Assembly: GCA_965199865.1 (NCBI GenBank)
Contig: CBDATU010000020.1
Coordinates: forward strand, 605,601-669,600
Length of the DNA stretch: 64,000 bases
Direction of reading: 5' to 3'
DNA from: JAPOUP01 sp965199865
GTDB taxonomy: Bacteria > Pseudomonadota > Alphaproteobacteria > Rhodobacterales > Rhodobacteraceae
The number at the start of each line of letters is the position of its first letter. Position 1 is the first letter of the stretch. The translations under genes were made by a program, and so were the position numbers. Under the pieces are notes generated by a model, which made no database searches, was not told the origin of the DNA, and saw only the letters and a program-made list of their open reading frames with translations. Positions 38,899-49,100 of this stretch are shown here, piece after piece.

Positions 38899-41797
38899 GG
38901 AATACCGGGCTGCAGACCTCGCACCTCGTTTCCACTTCTCGAAGATGGTCCACCATTCGCACGGTATCGCCGTGCCGGGCACGACCGTCTTTCAGGAATC
39001 CCAGAGCCAGCTGATGACCCAGTGTTGGCGAATGGCAGGCACTGGTGACGTAGCCTTCGGAATGAATGCGAATTGCCTCATTCCCATTGGCGAACAGATG
39101 GGCCCCAGCGACCAGATGTCCGCTTCGGTCGACAGGCCGCAGTCCCACAAGCTGCTCTCGGCCAGGCCCTGAGAGGCCGGGCCGCTCACTCATGGTTTTT
39201 CCGACACAATCCTTTTTGCGGCTAATCATGCCGCCCATGCCAAGGTCGCAGGCAGTGACCCGGCCATCTATCTCTGAATGGGTGATGAATCCCTTCTCGA
39301 TCCGCAGCACGTTCAGCGCTTCCATTCCGTAAGGCCCGCCGCCCATCGCCTCCGCATGTGCGACAAGCGTGCGGAACAGGCTCTCGCCGTAGCGCGCCGG
39401 CACCGCGATCTCGTAACCCTCCTCGCCTGAGAACGAGATGCGAAACAGCCTGCCGGCGACATCCATCACCTGTGCTGCTCCGCATGACATGAATGGCCAG
39501 TCATCCCGGTTCATTGGCTCATCCAACACGAGGTCAAGCAGGTTGCGCGCCCCGGGGCCCGCCACCGAGAACTGTGCCCACTGCTCCGTGACCGAAGCGA
39601 TCTGAACATCCGCAGTGGGCATGAGCGCCTGCCTCACCCATTCAAGGTGAACCATCACCTGCTCCGCCGCTGCCGTGGTGGTTGTCATCAACCATCTGCC
39701 ACCGTCCAGCCGAGCGGTGGTTCCGTCATCCATCACGAATCCATCTTCCCGGAGCATAAGGCCATAACGGACCCGACCTTCCCTGAGAGTCGAGAAGGAA
39801 TTCGCATAGACGAAGTCAAGGAACCTGCCAGCATCCGGCCCCTGAATGTCGATCTTGCCAAGCGTCGAGATGTCCGCCACACCAACGGCTTCACGGACCA
39901 TCGCAACCTCCCGGTCGCATGCCTCGCGCCAGGTTCGCTCACCCGGGGCCGGAAAGTAGCCTGGCCGATACCACAGGCCGACCTCGACCATCGGAGCCCG
40001 TCGCTGGAGTGACGCCTCATGCGATGTCAGCAGCCGCTCCGGCGCAAACCCCTTATCAAGTCCTCCGGCCCCAATGGCGGCAATGGCGGTCGGGACATAT
40101 GGCGGTCGGAACACGGTCGAACCGGTATCCGCAATGCTGCGTCCCGTCGCATCCGCCAGAATCGCCAGCGCCGTGACATTCGAGGTCTTACCCTGGTCAG
40201 TGGTCATGCCCTGGGTAGTGTAGCGCTTCATGTGTTCGGCCGACCGGAACCCCTCCTGAGCGGCAAGACGGACATCCTTTGCGGTCACGTCGTTCTGCAT
40301 ATCCAGCCACACGCGCCCCCGACCCTCGACAAACCAGAGCGGGCTGATGGACAGCTCGGCGTCTTCCGCTTCGGGCAGCTCCAGGGACCCCGACTTCTTT
40401 CCGAATGACTGCAGCACTTCCACAGCGGCCCGATAGCCGTCCGCGAGGCAGCCAGCTGTGGAAAACACACCTTTGGCGGCACCTGCTGGCTCCAGACCTG
40501 GCACCGCGTTCTCGGCTGGCACGAATGCGGCGATATCCTCGCGCCAGACAGGTTTGCCTCCCATATGGCAGCTCAGGTGAACGGCGGGATTCCAGCCGCC
40601 GGAGACGGCAAGGCAGTCGCATTCTATCACGCGGGTCCCGCCCGCCCCTGAAATCGTGACGCGTCTGATGCCACGACGCCCGGATGTGTCGACGACTTGC
40701 GCTCCACGATGAATCGGAAACCCACCGTCAACCACTGCGTCTGGGCGACTGTCGATAACGGCCGAGATTTCGACCCCCGCGGCCGATAGCTGCCGTGCCG
40801 TACGGTGCGCATCATCGTTGTTGCCAAACACCGCAATCCTCGTTCCAGGGCCAACACCGAAGCGGTTGGCATATGTCCGCGCCGCACCTGCCAACATTAT
40901 GCCCGGGCGATCATTCATCGGAAATGCGATTGGACGCTCATGAGCGCCGGTCGCGAGTATGGTCCGGTCCGCGACTATCCGCCAGAACGTCTCCAGAGGA
41001 GCCGCCCCTGGATCGGCGACATGCAGCGCCACCCGTTCAAGCGCGCCGTAGGTTCCCTGATCATAGGCACCGGTGACGGTGGTCCTGGGCATCAGACTCA
41101 CATTGTCCATTGACCGCAGTTCCTCAACCACCGTATCGACCCAGAGATGGCCTGGCTGTCCTCCCACCTCCTCACGTTCTCCCAGCAGCCGCCCTCCAAA
41201 GCGGCTGTCGTCGCTCGCCAGAATCACATCCACGCCAGCCCGTGCTGCAGTGAGCGCGGCGATCAGCCCTGTCGGCCCCGCACCGATCACCAGCAGCTCG
41301 CAATGGGCGAAGGCCTTTCCATAGCGATCGCGATCCGCTTCCTCTGACAGCGCGCCAAGCCCCGCCGCCCTCCGGATCAACGGTTCGTAGATCCGTTCCC
41401 AGAACGACTTTGGCCACATGAACGTCTTGTAATAGAATCCAGCCCCAATGAACGGCGCCAGAAGATCGTTGATCGCAAGGATATCGTGGGTCAGCGTTGG
41501 CCAGGCGTTCTGGCTATGCGCTTCAAGCCCATGGTACAGTTCCTGTACCGTGGCGCGAACATTGGGAGTCCAGACGGCTCCCCGACTGACGGATACCAGC
41601 GCGTTGGGTTCCTCACTTCCGGCCGTAAGGATTCCGCGCGGCCGGTGGTATTTGAATGACCTCGCGACCGTGCGTACGTCATTGGCCAGCAGCGCCGAAG
41701 CCAGGGTGTCCCCCCAAAACCCCTCCAGCGGCCGTCCATCGAACTGGAACGACACCGACCTGTCGCGATCGATCAGTCCAGCGCCCGCCAGCCTCAT
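38867..41797 (-). CDS. soxA: Sarcosine oxidase alpha subunit
   Basis: This 976-residue protein has an N-terminal ferredoxin-like part (FQFDGRPLEGFWGDTLASALLANDVRTVARSF, HRPRGI), an NAD-binding Rossmann motif (LLVIGAGPTGLIAAL), a second nucleotide fold and a C-terminal GcvT-like tetrahydrofolate domain (LGKIDIQGPDAGRFLD; VAGPGARNLL). With SoxB, SoxD and SoxG it demethylates sarcosine to glycine, yielding H2O2 and 5,10-methylene-THF. Four-base overlap with soxD (ATGA); ends with TAG. Confidence 0.96.
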   Translation of the reverse strand: MRLAGAGLIDRDRSVSFQFDGRPLEGFWGDTLASALLANDVRTVARSFKYHRPRGILTAGSEEPNALVSVSRGAVWTPNVRATVQELYHGLEAHSQNAWPTLTHDILAINDLLAPFIGAGFYYKTFMWPKSFWERIYEPLIRRAAGLGALSEEADRDRYGKAFAHCELLVIGAGPTGLIAALTAARAGVDVILASDDSRFGGRLLGEREEVGGQPGHLWVDTVVEELRSMDNVSLMPRTTVTGAYDQGTYGALERVALHVADPGAAPLETFWRIVADRTILATGAHERPIAFPMNDRPGIMLAGAARTYANRFGVGPGTRIAVFGNNDDAHRTARQLSAAGVEISAVIDSRPDAVVDGGFPIHRGAQVVDTSGRRGIRRVTISGAGGTRVIECDCLAVSGGWNPAVHLSCHMGGKPVWREDIAAFVPAENAVPGLEPAGAAKGVFSTAGCLADGYRAAVEVLQSFGKKSGSLELPEAEDAELSISPLWFVEGRGRVWLDMQNDVTAKDVRLAAQEGFRSAEHMKRYTTQGMTTDQGKTSNVTALAILADATGRSIADTGSTVFRPPYVPTAIAAIGAGGLDKGFAPERLLTSHEASLQRRAPMVEVGLWYRPGYFPAPGERTWREACDREVAMVREAVGVADISTLGKIDIQGPDAGRFLDFVYANSFSTLREGRVRYGLMLREDGFVMDDGTTARLDGGRWLMTTTTAAAEQVMVHLEWVRQALMPTADVQIASVTEQWAQFSVAGPGARNLLDLVLDEPMNRDDWPFMSCGAAQVMDVAGRLFRISFSGEEGYEIAVPARYGESLFRTLVAHAEAMGGGPYGMEALNVLRIEKGFITHSEIDGRVTACDLGMGGMISRKKDCVGKTMSERPGLSGPGREQLVGLRPVDRSGHLVAGAHLFANGNEAIRIHSEGYVTSACHSPTLGHQLALGFLKDGRARHGDTVRMVDHLREVETRCEVCSPVFHDPDGGRMRG

Positions 41798-42057
41798 TTC
41801 GACACCACCGACGCAAGTTCAGCGCCGATCACCTCATGCGTGACCGTGTTGCGCGTCACCACAAGCCAGGCCGAGCAGCCGGCACGGTGATACCAGAGTT
41901 CCGCTGTGACGCCGGCCGGATTGTCGCGCAGGTGCATATAGCTGTCCCATGCGTCAGTGCCCGCGTCAGGTTCCGGCCGGTAGAGTGCTTCGCTACCGCC
42001 CTTACAGGTGAACTCGCGTATGTCCCGCTCACCGCAGATCGGGCATGGGAGGCGCAT
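41794..42057 (-). CDS. soxD: Sarcosine oxidase delta subunit
   Basis: The 87-residue product is a typical SoxD: CPICGERDIREFTCKGG near the N-terminus, WDSYMHLRDNPAG, and EWxxHxxGC-type LWYHRAGCSAWLVVTRNT. The cysteines and histidine bind zinc in known structures. ATG 42057 starts the conserved MRLPCPICG; the longer frame to 42210 covers the soxB-soxD gap. Overlaps soxA by four bases. Confidence 0.95.
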   Translation of the reverse strand: MRLPCPICGERDIREFTCKGGSEALYRPEPDAGTDAWDSYMHLRDNPAGVTAELWYHRAGCSAWLVVTRNTVTHEVIGAELASVVSK

Positions 42058-42216
42058 CAGACCATACCTCCTCTGACGGTACCACAGCGGCTCCTCAGTC
42101 CCTGTGATGGAGGTCCCGGAACCGAATCCAGACTCCCTCCGCAGGAGGCGGTCGCCACCGCGACCTGGAAGCGGATACCGGTGATGGCGGCGTTCACGGT
42201 GACAGAGCACTGGCTG

Positions 42217-43470
42217 TCAATGGAGGTTGTGCTGTGCACCTGTGCCTTCCTCATCCATCAGACCCTCGCCGGTACGGAACCGGTCAAGTCGAAATCTGGC
42301 TGCGGTGTCACGCGGGTGGCCCGTCGCCAGTAGATGGGCGAAGGCGAAACCGCTCGCTGGAACAGCCTTGAATCCGCCATAACACCAACCGCAGTCGATA
42401 TAGAGCCCTTCTATGCCAGTTCCGTCGATAATTGGCGAACCATCCGGCGTCATGTCCATGATCCCGCCCCACGACCGGAGCACCCTAGCCTTACCGATCA
42501 TCGGCATCAGCGTCATCGCGGCTTCCATGATATGCTCTGCCCGTGGCAGGTTGCCACGCTGCGCGTATGAGGCGTACATGTCGAGGTCACCACCGAACAC
42601 CAGCCCACCTTTATCGGACTGACTGATGTAGAAATGCCCCATTCCGAAACTGATGACATGGTGAATGACCGGTTTTAGTCCTTCGGTCACGAATGCCTGC
42701 AGTATATGGCTCTCGATCGGCAGACGCATTCCCGCCATCGCCGCAACCTGCCCGGACCGGCCAGCGACGACGATGCCGACCTTCCCGGCACGGATCGCTC
42801 CCCGGGCGGTCTGGACTCCGGTAACGCGACCATTCCGAACATCGATTCCGGTCACTTCACAGTTCTGGATCAGATCGATGCCCCGTCGGTCGGCACCCCT
42901 TGCGTAGCCCCAGGCGACCGCATCATGTCTCGCCGTGCCGGCGCGCCACTGCATAAGCCCGCCATAGATGGGAAATCTCGGGCTGTCGAAATTGAGGTAT
43001 GGCATCAGCCGCCGCACATCGTCGGCACCCAACAGCTCCGCATCATCGCCCTGGTTGCGAACCGCGTTGCCGCGCCGGGCAAGCGCGTCACGCTGGCCAT
43101 CCGAATGGCAGAGCATCAGCACGCCCCGCCGCGACATCATGACGTTGTAGTTGAGTTCCTGCTCCAGCCCATCCCACAGTTTCAGGGAATGGCTGTAGAA
43201 TTCGGAATTGCCGGGCAGAAAATAGTTCGCGCGCACGACGGTGGTGTTGCGGCCGACGTTCCCACCACCGAGATATCCCTTCTCCAGCACCGCGACATTG
43301 GTAATTCCGTGGTTCCTGGCGAGGTAGTAGGCGGTTGACAGACCGTGCCCGCCACCACCGATCAGCACGACATCGTATTCCGGCTTTGGCTCAGGGTCGC
43401 GCCACGCCGGCTTCCAGCCCCTGTTTCCAGAAAGTCCTTCGCTCAGGATTCTCCAAGCTGAATAGCCCAC
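42217..43470 (-). CDS. soxB: Sarcosine oxidase beta subunit
   Basis: This FAD/FMN subunit has DVVLIGGGGHGLSTAYYLA, EKGYLGGGNVGRNTTVVRANYF and RSWGGIMDMTPDGSPIID, and carries the active site for sarcosine oxidation. No ATG lies in frame near the start. GTG 43470 gives VGYSAWRILSEG, aligning with the usual SoxB N-terminus (YSAWSLL), a 417-residue product equal to the family length, with GGGGGA six bases upstream. The frame also runs to a TTG at 43494. First gene of the sox unit. Confidence 0.94.
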   Translation of the reverse strand: MGYSAWRILSEGLSGNRGWKPAWRDPEPKPEYDVVLIGGGGHGLSTAYYLARNHGITNVAVLEKGYLGGGNVGRNTTVVRANYFLPGNSEFYSHSLKLWDGLEQELNYNVMMSRRGVLMLCHSDGQRDALARRGNAVRNQGDDAELLGADDVRRLMPYLNFDSPRFPIYGGLMQWRAGTARHDAVAWGYARGADRRGIDLIQNCEVTGIDVRNGRVTGVQTARGAIRAGKVGIVVAGRSGQVAAMAGMRLPIESHILQAFVTEGLKPVIHHVISFGMGHFYISQSDKGGLVFGGDLDMYASYAQRGNLPRAEHIMEAAMTLMPMIGKARVLRSWGGIMDMTPDGSPIIDGTGIEGLYIDCGWCYGGFKAVPASGFAFAHLLATGHPRDTAARFRLDRFRTGEGLMDEEGTGAQHNLH

Positions 43471-43846
43471 GGCATTCCCCCGGAAGACGGTCAATGGAAG
43501 TTAAGTCTATCCACGACTGCCTGCCAGCACAATCAGCACTGTCCGCATTACGGAATTCCACGCCTGCCCATATGCCATAGCCAAGGGCACCGACGCCCGA
43601 CCGACCCCATGCGGCTTCCACATTCGGTCCTGGCGAAAGCCGCTGAACGCGACCGCAGGAAAATCCCACCATTCTTCAGTCTGAAGAAAGGCAGGAACAC
43701 TGGCGGCCGCAACCTCCTGCAGCCCGAAACGTGTATTGCCGGACTATCGGCACCGGGCGTATTCGCTCCGATGCGCAGGTGTTCCCTTAACCACTTTCAT
43801 GAGTTACAGGACAGGTCAGCCCGTAAGCCCTGGAGCATCGAAGCAA
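43471..43846. other. Divergent promoter interval between soxB and the transglycosylase gene (376 bp)
   Basis: No gene was recognised. It separates two divergent units and so should hold their promoters, but no clear -35/-10 pair or regulator site stood out. Confidence 0.4.
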
Positions 43847-45013
43847 ATGCGAATTCCATTTTCAGTCATGGCGGCCTGCCTTGTCGCAGGTGCGGCGGCT
43901 GCCGAGTGCGGCGGCGCCTTTCCACACTTCGTCAACGACCTGCAGAGGGAAGCCCTCCAGCGCGGGCATGATCCTGCGATGACCCGCAGCTTTTTCGCAT
44001 CGGTCCGCCTTGACCCTGCGGTGATCCGGGCCGACCGCAGGCAGGGAGTGTTCCAGCTGCCATTTGTGGAATTCTCAGGTCGGCTGATCAGCCCCTACCG
44101 ACTTCGGGTCGGAGCGTCAAAATCAAAGGAACATGACGGGCTCTTCGATCGAATCTGGCGCAGTTACGGCGTAAGCCGCGGTGTCCTTCTGGCGCTGTGG
44201 GGCTTCGAATCCGACTTTGGAGCCGTCCAGGGTGATTACAACACATTGAACGCATTGGTCACCCTTAGCCACGACTGCCGCAGGCCGGACCTGTTCCGCC
44301 CACAGATCTTCGCCGCACTGGAGCTCTACCAGCGGGGCGATTTCAGTCCGACGGAGACGACAGGCGCCTGGGCGGGTGAATATGGAATGGTCCAGATGCT
44401 GCCGAAGGATGTCCTTCTCAACGGTGTCGATGGCGATGGCGATGGCAGGGTTGATCTGAAGACATCGGCTTCCGACGCGTTGTTCTCAGGCGCCAAGCTG
44501 CTGCTCGAACTTGGATGGCGACCAAAGGAACCCTGGCTACAGGAGGTTAGCGTTCCGCCGGACCTTGACTGGTCCCTGACTGGCCTCGACACGACGAAGC
44601 CCGCGGCTGAATGGGTGGGGATGGGTGTCAGGGCACGATCCGGAGAGATCAACGGCGAGCTGTCAGCGAATCTCCTGGTACCCCAGGGCCGGAAAGGACC
44701 GGCCTTTCTGGCCTATCCGAATTTCCAGGTGCTTCTGGATTGGAACGAGTCCTTCATCTATGTCATGACGGCCGGCCATTTTGCGACACGTCTCATTGGC
44801 GCGCCGCCATACGATCCTGGCTCCCCCGAACCCGGCCTGGACGGCCCCCGAATGATCGAACTGCAGGAACGCCTTGCCGCGAAAGGCTATGACGTGGGCA
44901 GAATTGATGGAATCCTTGGCAGGAAGACCCGCGCTGCGGTTCGGGACGCCCAGCACCGGCTGGGCCTTCCAGCCGATGCCTGGCCAACGGAAGCCCTTCT
45001 GTCGAAGCTATAG
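43847..45013 (+). CDS. Lytic murein transglycosylase (MltB family)
   Basis: The 388-residue product has a signal peptide (1-19, MRIPFSVMAACLVAGAAAA), an SLT_2 catalytic domain with Glu in LLALWGFESDFGAVQG, the EYGMVQMLPKDVLLNGVDGDGDGRVD stretch and a C-terminal peptidoglycan-binding_1 domain (about 325-385; MIELQERLAAKGYDVGRIDG, GRKTRAAV). It cleaves glycan strands to 1,6-anhydromuramyl products in the periplasm. ATG 43847 starts the signal peptide directly; the frame extends to 43736. Ends in TAG. Confidence 0.94.
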   Translation: MRIPFSVMAACLVAGAAAAECGGAFPHFVNDLQREALQRGHDPAMTRSFFASVRLDPAVIRADRRQGVFQLPFVEFSGRLISPYRLRVGASKSKEHDGLFDRIWRSYGVSRGVLLALWGFESDFGAVQGDYNTLNALVTLSHDCRRPDLFRPQIFAALELYQRGDFSPTETTGAWAGEYGMVQMLPKDVLLNGVDGDGDGRVDLKTSASDALFSGAKLLLELGWRPKEPWLQEVSVPPDLDWSLTGLDTTKPAAEWVGMGVRARSGEINGELSANLLVPQGRKGPAFLAYPNFQVLLDWNESFIYVMTAGHFATRLIGAPPYDPGSPEPGLDGPRMIELQERLAAKGYDVGRIDGILGRKTRAAVRDAQHRLGLPADAWPTEALLSKL

Positions 45014-45704
45014 TCTCACCCGGAACCATTGGTGTTCATTTCGTTGCCGAACCCGCGAAGCTCCATCCTGTCAGCGAATCCCGACCGGTTCCTCAGGCGA
45101 GAATCCTCTGCAGTCCCGGCCCTGTTTCACCGAACCGATCATGCTGCAGGGATTTCCGAATAAAATGCGATCATTTGACATAAGGAGATATTTGACCTCT
45201 GCCTGACGCGCAGGGAAACTTGAGCACGGCAGCGATAGAGACCAAGATCTTGCCGTCCAGCCACCGCCTCGATGCCAACCCTTTCACGGCCTCCTGGATC
45301 CGAAGGCCTGCGAATGATTCAAGCACACCGGACTCCTTACCCCGGCCCCAAAGTTGGTCGTGGGTCAATTGGAAATATTCCTGCCCCCGTTCCACCCTGG
45401 AATGCAACACCTTCCGTAGCGGGTTCCACCCGGGTCGGCGCAGGATGTTGCGAACCGGCCAGATGGCAATCCCGGTCTGTTCAGACCGCAGACCGCCATG
45501 CCATCCAGCTACCGCCACCTGTCCCATCCCGAGTGATGCCAGATATGCGCGCTGAGGAAAGGCGGGCACTCGCAGGGAACGCCCCCATCGGAGAACAGTA
45601 TCACGGAATTTACGTGCCGATAGAACAGAAACGGCACATTTCAGATTGACCCACTACCCGGAAGTTGAACAGCATGACGGTTTCCTGTATCCTTTCCATG
45701 TTGG
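45014..45704. other. Non-coding interval with an IS21-family relic
   Basis: No intact gene. IS21 relic C lies at 45380-45671; 45014-45379 is unrecognised apart from a minus-strand open frame that continues from the relic. Confidence 0.45.
45380..45671 (-). mobile_element. IS21-family relic C
   Basis: 45380-45465 closely matches the istA HTH segment of relic A (minus-strand reading VRNILRRPGWNPLRKVLHSRVERGQ). The outer boundary at 45671 reads TGTTCAACTTCCGGGTAGTGGGTCAA on the minus strand, an end of the TGT...TGGGTCA type, different from the ends of relics A and B. The piece may be a mosaic of two related elements. Its boundary is only 33 bases upstream of the luxR-type ATG. Confidence 0.5.
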
Positions 45705-46475
45705 ATGGGCCTACTTATGAACCTGACGGCTTCGGAATCAGCGCTGGTCTTTTCGATCATGCGCGATCTCAGTGACGAGCTTGATGACTTCGAGGTGCGC
45801 GAGCGCATTGGGTACAAGCTGCTTGAACTGCTTCAGGCTGACTACTTCGCGTCCTATGTCTGGGATGCCAGAGAGGGAAAATTCGATTCCTGCGTTCAGA
45901 TCAACATGAGCGCAGACAACCTCAACCGCTACGAAAACCATTATCAGTTCCGCGATCCGATCACGCCTACCCTGCAGCGACGCCGCAATGCAACTCCCGT
46001 AAGTGAGATCATGCGCCACGAGAGGCTGGTTCGAACGGAGTTCTTCAATGACTTCCTGAAGCGGGACGGCCTCCATTATGGCCTTAACTACTTCGCCTAT
46101 GATCGCTCGGACAACATCGGCGACCTGAGAATCTGGCGCAGCTCAAGGCGGAACGACTTCAGCCGACGCGATGCGCAGATCGTAGATGCGATCGGTCCAA
46201 GCCTGGTCAATGCCCTTGTCCGGGCTCGATGCGGCAGGCAGCATAGGCCGGAGCGCCGCTTTGCCCAGATAGGCGACCGCATCGGACTTACCCGGCGAGA
46301 GTCGGAAGTGGCGGACCTCGTTGCCCTCGGACTTTCCGATCAGGAAGTCCGCAGTAAGCTCGGCATTTCGATGCCCACCCTACGAAGCCATGTCGCCGCA
46401 ATCTTCAGGAAGACCGGAATAAATCGCCGTGCAAAGCTCACACGCTATCTGATCGATCAAAATCATCTTTTCTGA
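45705..46475 (+). CDS. LuxR-family transcriptional regulator
   Basis: This 256-residue protein has an N-terminal GAF/autoinducer-type sensory region (about 15-180; YFASYVWDAREGKFD, HYGLNYFAYDRSDNIGDLRIWR) and a C-terminal GerE helix-turn-helix (about 190-250; LTRRESEVADLVALGLSDQEVRSKLGISMPTLRSHVAAIFRKTGINRR). No luxI-type synthase is nearby. It stands at the head of the amidase/ABC importer genes on the same strand and probably controls them. The start could be ATG 45705 or 45717. Confidence 0.88.
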   Translation: MGLLMNLTASESALVFSIMRDLSDELDDFEVRERIGYKLLELLQADYFASYVWDAREGKFDSCVQINMSADNLNRYENHYQFRDPITPTLQRRRNATPVSEIMRHERLVRTEFFNDFLKRDGLHYGLNYFAYDRSDNIGDLRIWRSSRRNDFSRRDAQIVDAIGPSLVNALVRARCGRQHRPERRFAQIGDRIGLTRRESEVADLVALGLSDQEVRSKLGISMPTLRSHVAAIFRKTGINRRAKLTRYLIDQNHLF

Positions 46476-46534
46476 TGATGGATGAATGAACCCACCCGTG
46501 CCTACCGTGCGTCGGACAAAGCGGAGACTAGCTC

Positions 46535-47917
46535 ATGCGGAATAACCTGGGCGCAATGGATTCGGTCGAGGTGCTGGAGGCGTTCCGTTCTGGCGTCGTT
46601 TCTCCGGAAGCATACGCGGCTTCCATAGCGGAACGCGCGAAGGAACACGTATTTCTCAATGCCCTCCAGGCCCTTGACCCAGATCTTCTGGTCAGATCAG
46701 CCGCAGAGGCGGTTCGGTCACATCCAGACGGCCTGATCGCAGGCCTGCCACTGGCCATCAAGGACAACATCAACACAACCGAATATCCGACTACCGGCGG
46801 TACGCCCGCCCTCATGAACAATGTTCCGGCGCAGGAAGCAGGTGTCGTGACCAGCCTCAAATCCCAGGGTGGCGTGGTTGGCGCCAAGGCAGGCCTGCAT
46901 GAACTGGCATTCGGCATCACCTCCAACAACCTCGCAACCGGCGCCATCCGGAATCCATGCAGTCCCGACCTGATTCCCGGCGGATCATCCGGCGGGACAG
47001 CGGCAGCCGTTGCGGCAGGCATCTTCCCTGTCGGACTCGGCACCGACACCGGGGGGTCCTGCAGAATCCCGGCAGCACTCTGCGGGATTGTTGGATTCCG
47101 CCCGACCACTGGTCGCTACTGCAGCAGCGGTGTCATTCCGATATCGCACACGCGCGACACGGTGGGCACTCTCGCAAGGTCGGTGCGCGATGTCGCGCTC
47201 ATTGACGATGTTCTCACTGACAATAGTAAACCGCTACCCGAAGTGGGGATGGGCTCAGTTACCCTGGGCATCCCTCGGGACAGATTCTTTGATGACCTTG
47301 ACCCAGTGGTTGCCGCTGCCGTCGAGTCCCTCATTGGTCGGCTTGCCCGGGCAGGCGCAGATCTGGTCGAGATAGACATTCAGGCCATCTGGCCCCACAA
47401 TGATGGCTTCGGTTTCCCGGTGGTGTTCCGCGAGGTGATGGCCGACCTGCCCGCATATCTTGAACGGCACGCGCCGAAAGTGTCATTCGACTCCCTCGTG
47501 AAGGGAATCAGGTCGCCAGATGTCGCCAACGCACTCAACAGCCAGTCTGGTGACGGGGCCATGCCGGAATCGGCCTATCGGGAGGCAATGGAGCTTCACG
47601 GGCCGAGGATGAGGGAAATCTACTCTTCGGCATTCGAGGAAGCCGGACTGGACGCGATCATCTTCCCGACGACGCCTCTCCCAGCCCGACCAATCGGGCA
47701 GGATGAATCCGTAGAACTGAACGGCAAGCAGGAATCGACCTTCCTCACCTACATTCGCAACACCGACCTGGGCTCGAATGTCGGTGCACCGGGCATTTCA
47801 CTGCCTTGCCCAACAGACGGGAGCCTCCCGGTCGGAATCGAGCTTGATGCCCTGCCTGGCCGGGATCGGCAGCTCCTGGCCATCGCGCTGGCCGCAGAAG
47901 GTGTGATGGCAGACTGA
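46535..47917 (+). CDS. Amidase (amidase-signature family)
   Basis: The 460-residue enzyme has the full Ser-cisSer-Lys triad: Lys76 in AIKDNI, Ser151 in GGSSGG and Ser175 in TDTGGSCRIPA, with the 24-residue Ser-Ser spacing of the family. It hydrolyses an amide to acid and ammonia and resembles indoleacetamide or mandelamide hydrolases more than GatA. It has no signal peptide, so it acts in the cytoplasm on a substrate that the downstream importer may bring in. SD-like GGAG lies about 6 bases upstream. Confidence 0.9.
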   Translation: MRNNLGAMDSVEVLEAFRSGVVSPEAYAASIAERAKEHVFLNALQALDPDLLVRSAAEAVRSHPDGLIAGLPLAIKDNINTTEYPTTGGTPALMNNVPAQEAGVVTSLKSQGGVVGAKAGLHELAFGITSNNLATGAIRNPCSPDLIPGGSSGGTAAAVAAGIFPVGLGTDTGGSCRIPAALCGIVGFRPTTGRYCSSGVIPISHTRDTVGTLARSVRDVALIDDVLTDNSKPLPEVGMGSVTLGIPRDRFFDDLDPVVAAAVESLIGRLARAGADLVEIDIQAIWPHNDGFGFPVVFREVMADLPAYLERHAPKVSFDSLVKGIRSPDVANALNSQSGDGAMPESAYREAMELHGPRMREIYSSAFEEAGLDAIIFPTTPLPARPIGQDESVELNGKQESTFLTYIRNTDLGSNVGAPGISLPCPTDGSLPVGIELDALPGRDRQLLAIALAAEGVMAD

Positions 47918-47941
47918 AAAACTCAAGCAAAGGAGGATACC

Positions 47942-49090
47942 ATGATCAACAGATTTGGACTACAGCTGGCTGCCGTCGCCGTCGCCATGGCAACAGGCAC
48001 AGCGGGCGCGTCAGCCGACGTGAAGGTAGGGGTATTGCTTCCGGACTCAGGACCAGGCGGACTGTTCGGGCCGTCCACGCGAATGTCAGCCATGCTTGCC
48101 GCAAAGAAGATCAACGCAGATGGTGGAATTAACGGAGAACAGGTTGAACTGGTCTTTGCCGATGTTGGCGTCCCTCCCGCCGAGGCCGTACAGGCCGCCT
48201 TACGTCTCTGGAAGAGCGAAGGCGTGCAGGCTTTCGTCGGTATGCACGATTCAGCGGTACGCGAGGCCCTGGTTGGGCGTTTCCAGGGCGAGGTACCCTA
48301 TGTCTACACCGCCATCTATGAAGGAAATGCATGCTCGAAGGGCCTGTATGTCACAGGTGAGACGCCGAGCCAGCAACTTGCTCCAGTGATCCCGCACCTG
48401 ATGGACAGCGAGGGAGTCTCGAAATGGTACCTGATCGGGCATGACTACAACTGGCCGAGGGACACGAACGCGCTGGCCAAGCAATACGTCATGGAAGCGG
48501 GCGGCGAAATCGTAGGCGAAGAGTATGTGCCATTCACGGTTGCCGAATTCGACAGTTCCCTTCAGCGCATCCGGGAGAGCGGCGCGGACGCGGTGCTGAT
48601 CACCATCGTGGGAGGCGGGTCAGTCGCCTTTAATGTTGGCTTTGCAGGGTTTGGCCTCGACAAGCAGGCTATCCGCCTGGGTACGCTGATTGAGGAAAAC
48701 ACGCTTGCCGGCATCGGCGAGACCAACGCCAACCGGCTGTTCTCGACTTCTGGCTATTTCGACTCGATCCAGACCGATGCCGCGCTCGCATTCTCGGAAG
48801 AGTATTTTACCGAGAACGGGTCTGACGCGCCAATGCTCAATGGTCTGGGCCAGTCTGCATATGAAGGCCTCATGCTGCTTGACGCCCTCGCGGAAAAGGC
48901 AGGCAGCCTTGATGTCGACGCGATGGATGCCGTGGCAGAGGGAACCACCTGGTCAACCCCTCGCGGCAACAATACGCTCATGGGTCGCCATGTGGCTCAG
49001 ACGATCTACCTGGCTGACGGAACTGGAGGCACCTTCGAGATCATCGCAACATTTGAGGAAATCGCGTCCATGGAAGACTGCGATAGTTGA
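47942..49090 (+). CDS. ABC transporter substrate-binding protein (urea/amide/branched-chain amino acid type)
   Basis: This 382-residue periplasmic protein has a signal peptide (1-about 25, ...GTAGASA) and a type I fold: VKVGVLLPDSGPGGLFGPS, AKKINADGGINGEQVELVFAD and YVTGETPSQQLAPVIPHL. It resembles UrtA/AmiC-like binding proteins rather than LivK, consistent with an amide or urea ligand and with the amidase gene just upstream. AAAGGAGG stands six bases before the ATG. Confidence 0.88.
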   Translation: MINRFGLQLAAVAVAMATGTAGASADVKVGVLLPDSGPGGLFGPSTRMSAMLAAKKINADGGINGEQVELVFADVGVPPAEAVQAALRLWKSEGVQAFVGMHDSAVREALVGRFQGEVPYVYTAIYEGNACSKGLYVTGETPSQQLAPVIPHLMDSEGVSKWYLIGHDYNWPRDTNALAKQYVMEAGGEIVGEEYVPFTVAEFDSSLQRIRESGADAVLITIVGGGSVAFNVGFAGFGLDKQAIRLGTLIEENTLAGIGETNANRLFSTSGYFDSIQTDAALAFSEEYFTENGSDAPMLNGLGQSAYEGLMLLDALAEKAGSLDVDAMDAVAEGTTWSTPRGNNTLMGRHVAQTIYLADGTGGTFEIIATFEEIASMEDCDS

Positions 49091-49100
49091 CTGATCTCAC

